This document shows, piece after piece, positions 28,502 through 28,954 of a stretch of DNA of 28,954 bases. A program made the position numbers and the translations under genes. The notes beneath the pieces are model-generated. The model did not search any database and had not been told where the DNA came from. It saw only the letters and a program-made list of their open reading frames with translations. This stretch comes from JBBTVO01 sp038063195 (GTDB taxonomy: Bacteria; Patescibacteriota; Microgenomatia; Levybacterales; UBA12049): NCBI GenBank assembly GCA_038063195.1, contig JBBTVO010000006.1:1-28954 (forward strand), in the 5' to 3' direction. The first letter of the stretch is position 1. Every line of letters begins with the position of its first letter.

Positions 28502-28954
28502 CACTCGAAACTTTTTCGCCGGACAATATTTTAAGATTCTTCACCCTATTTTTTCTAGGGGTAGTACTTATTGGTCTTTTAATTTTCTTAGTTTATCTTT
28601 CCGGACACTTTCTAATTCTCTGGTATAGGAATAGGCATCGCGAAAAAGCATCGCTTGATTCGACGCTTCTTGAAGTCTCGGTTCCGCGCGATAATGAAAT
28701 TAAGATTGATGCGGCAGAGCAGATGTTTACGAGTTTTGCATCACTTAGAAAGGGCGGGAGATTTTCTTTCTTAAATCCGCAGCCAAATCTTTCGTTTGAA
28801 ATAGTCGGGCTTCCTGAAGATATAAGGTTTTATGTCAATACACCGAACAAGATAAAAGACTTTGTAGAAAAGCAAATAAACGGTGCATATCCGGAAGCAG
28901 AGATAATTGAGGTGGATTCGACAAAGGACACAAAGGAAGGCCATGCTGTAGGAA
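28498..28954 (+). CDS. DUF8128-like membrane protein, start only (cut by window edge)
   Basis: The frame from ATG 28498 runs open to the window end (152 codons). It begins MTLETFSPDNILRFFTLFFL and has a long membrane segment at about 12-43 (GVVLIGLLIFLVYLSGHFLIL). A soluble part follows with LLEVSVPRDNEIKIDAAEQM, then SFEIVGLPEDIRFYVNTPNK and QINGAYPEAEI. This is the typical N-terminal half of the large CPR membrane proteins that continue into a type IV secretion or HerA/FtsK-like ATPase domain. That continuation is expected from the family, not seen here. It overlaps the preceding gene by four bases. Confidence 0.65.
   Translation, partial: MTLETFSPDNILRFFTLFFLGVVLIGLLIFLVYLSGHFLILWYRNRHREKASLDSTLLEVSVPRDNEIKIDAAEQMFTSFASLRKGGRFSFLNPQPNLSFEIVGLPEDIRFYVNTPNKIKDFVEKQINGAYPEAEIIEVDSTKDTKEGHAVG

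Noticed and set aside
1..28954. Alternative genetic code (UGA as glycine)
   Set aside because: UGA occurs as a clean stop at several gene ends (for example 28499-28501 and the FAD oxidase at 9849), and conserved proteins have no internal UGA.

Overview
The window is an AT-rich piece of bacterial chromosome, most likely from a Candidate Phyla Radiation (Patescibacteria) organism and probably a Microgenomates-type lineage. This is an inference from gene content: DUF5667- and DUF6941-type proteins, a DUF8128-like membrane protein, surface proteins with Pro/Thr 'PTPTP' linkers, a class II ribonucleotide reductase fed by scavenged cobalamin, split transketolase genes, many small toxin-antitoxin pairs and very short intergenic spaces. 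UGA acts as a stop codon, so the Gracilibacteria/Absconditabacteria recoding does not apply. No tRNA, rRNA, IS element or CRISPR array was seen.

Layout. 1-7.1 kb: two paralogous class A penicillin-binding proteins on the minus strand (the first cut by the window edge). Between them lie a BrnT/BrnA-like toxin-antitoxin pair, an uncharacterised 252-aa protein, a small coiled-coil protein, an excalibur-domain membrane protein, a 58-aa zinc-ribbon protein and a membrane-anchored exported protein. 7.1-9.8 kb: a CvpA-CAP fusion, phosphoglycerate kinase and a Phd/RelE pair. 9.8-16.1 kb, minus strand: a carbon-metabolism block with transketolase N- and C-terminal halves, two small membrane proteins lodged between them, a further membrane protein, a GlcD-like FAD oxidase and, separately, a glycerate kinase. 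16.1-21.4 kb: a DUF4258/DUF2283 pair, GAPDH, a cytidylate-kinase-like protein, a degenerate inositol-phosphatase-like protein, a CBS-methyltransferase fusion and a DUF5667 protein. 21.4-28 kb: a nucleotide-reduction and cobalamin locus. It contains a promoter with two NrdR boxes, nrdR, a DUF6941 gene, a membrane protein gene, nrdJ (adenosylcobalamin-dependent RNR), a cobalamin riboswitch with terminator, the pduO-type adenosyltransferase gene, a second cobalamin riboswitch and a 441-aa orphan protein with a C-terminal Cys cluster. The window ends in a small protein and the start of a DUF8128-like membrane protein.

How it works together. The nrd/B12 locus looks like one circuit: NrdR senses nucleotide state and controls the B12-dependent reductase, while two riboswitches sense the cofactor and control the enzyme that finishes it (PduO) plus an unknown protein. 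The orphan behind the second riboswitch is the best candidate for an undescribed component. GAPDH, PGK, transketolase and glycerate kinase form a lower-glycolysis and pentose-phosphate set.

Genome style. Many first genes have a -10 box ending six or seven bases before the start codon, which implies leaderless mRNAs. Several internal genes have good Shine-Dalgarno sequences. Short palindromic or AT-rich repeats are scattered between genes and, more unusually, sit in frame inside PGK, GAPDH, glycerate kinase, the FAD oxidase, NrdJ and PduO. A scar between the transketolase halves records a past duplication and deletion.
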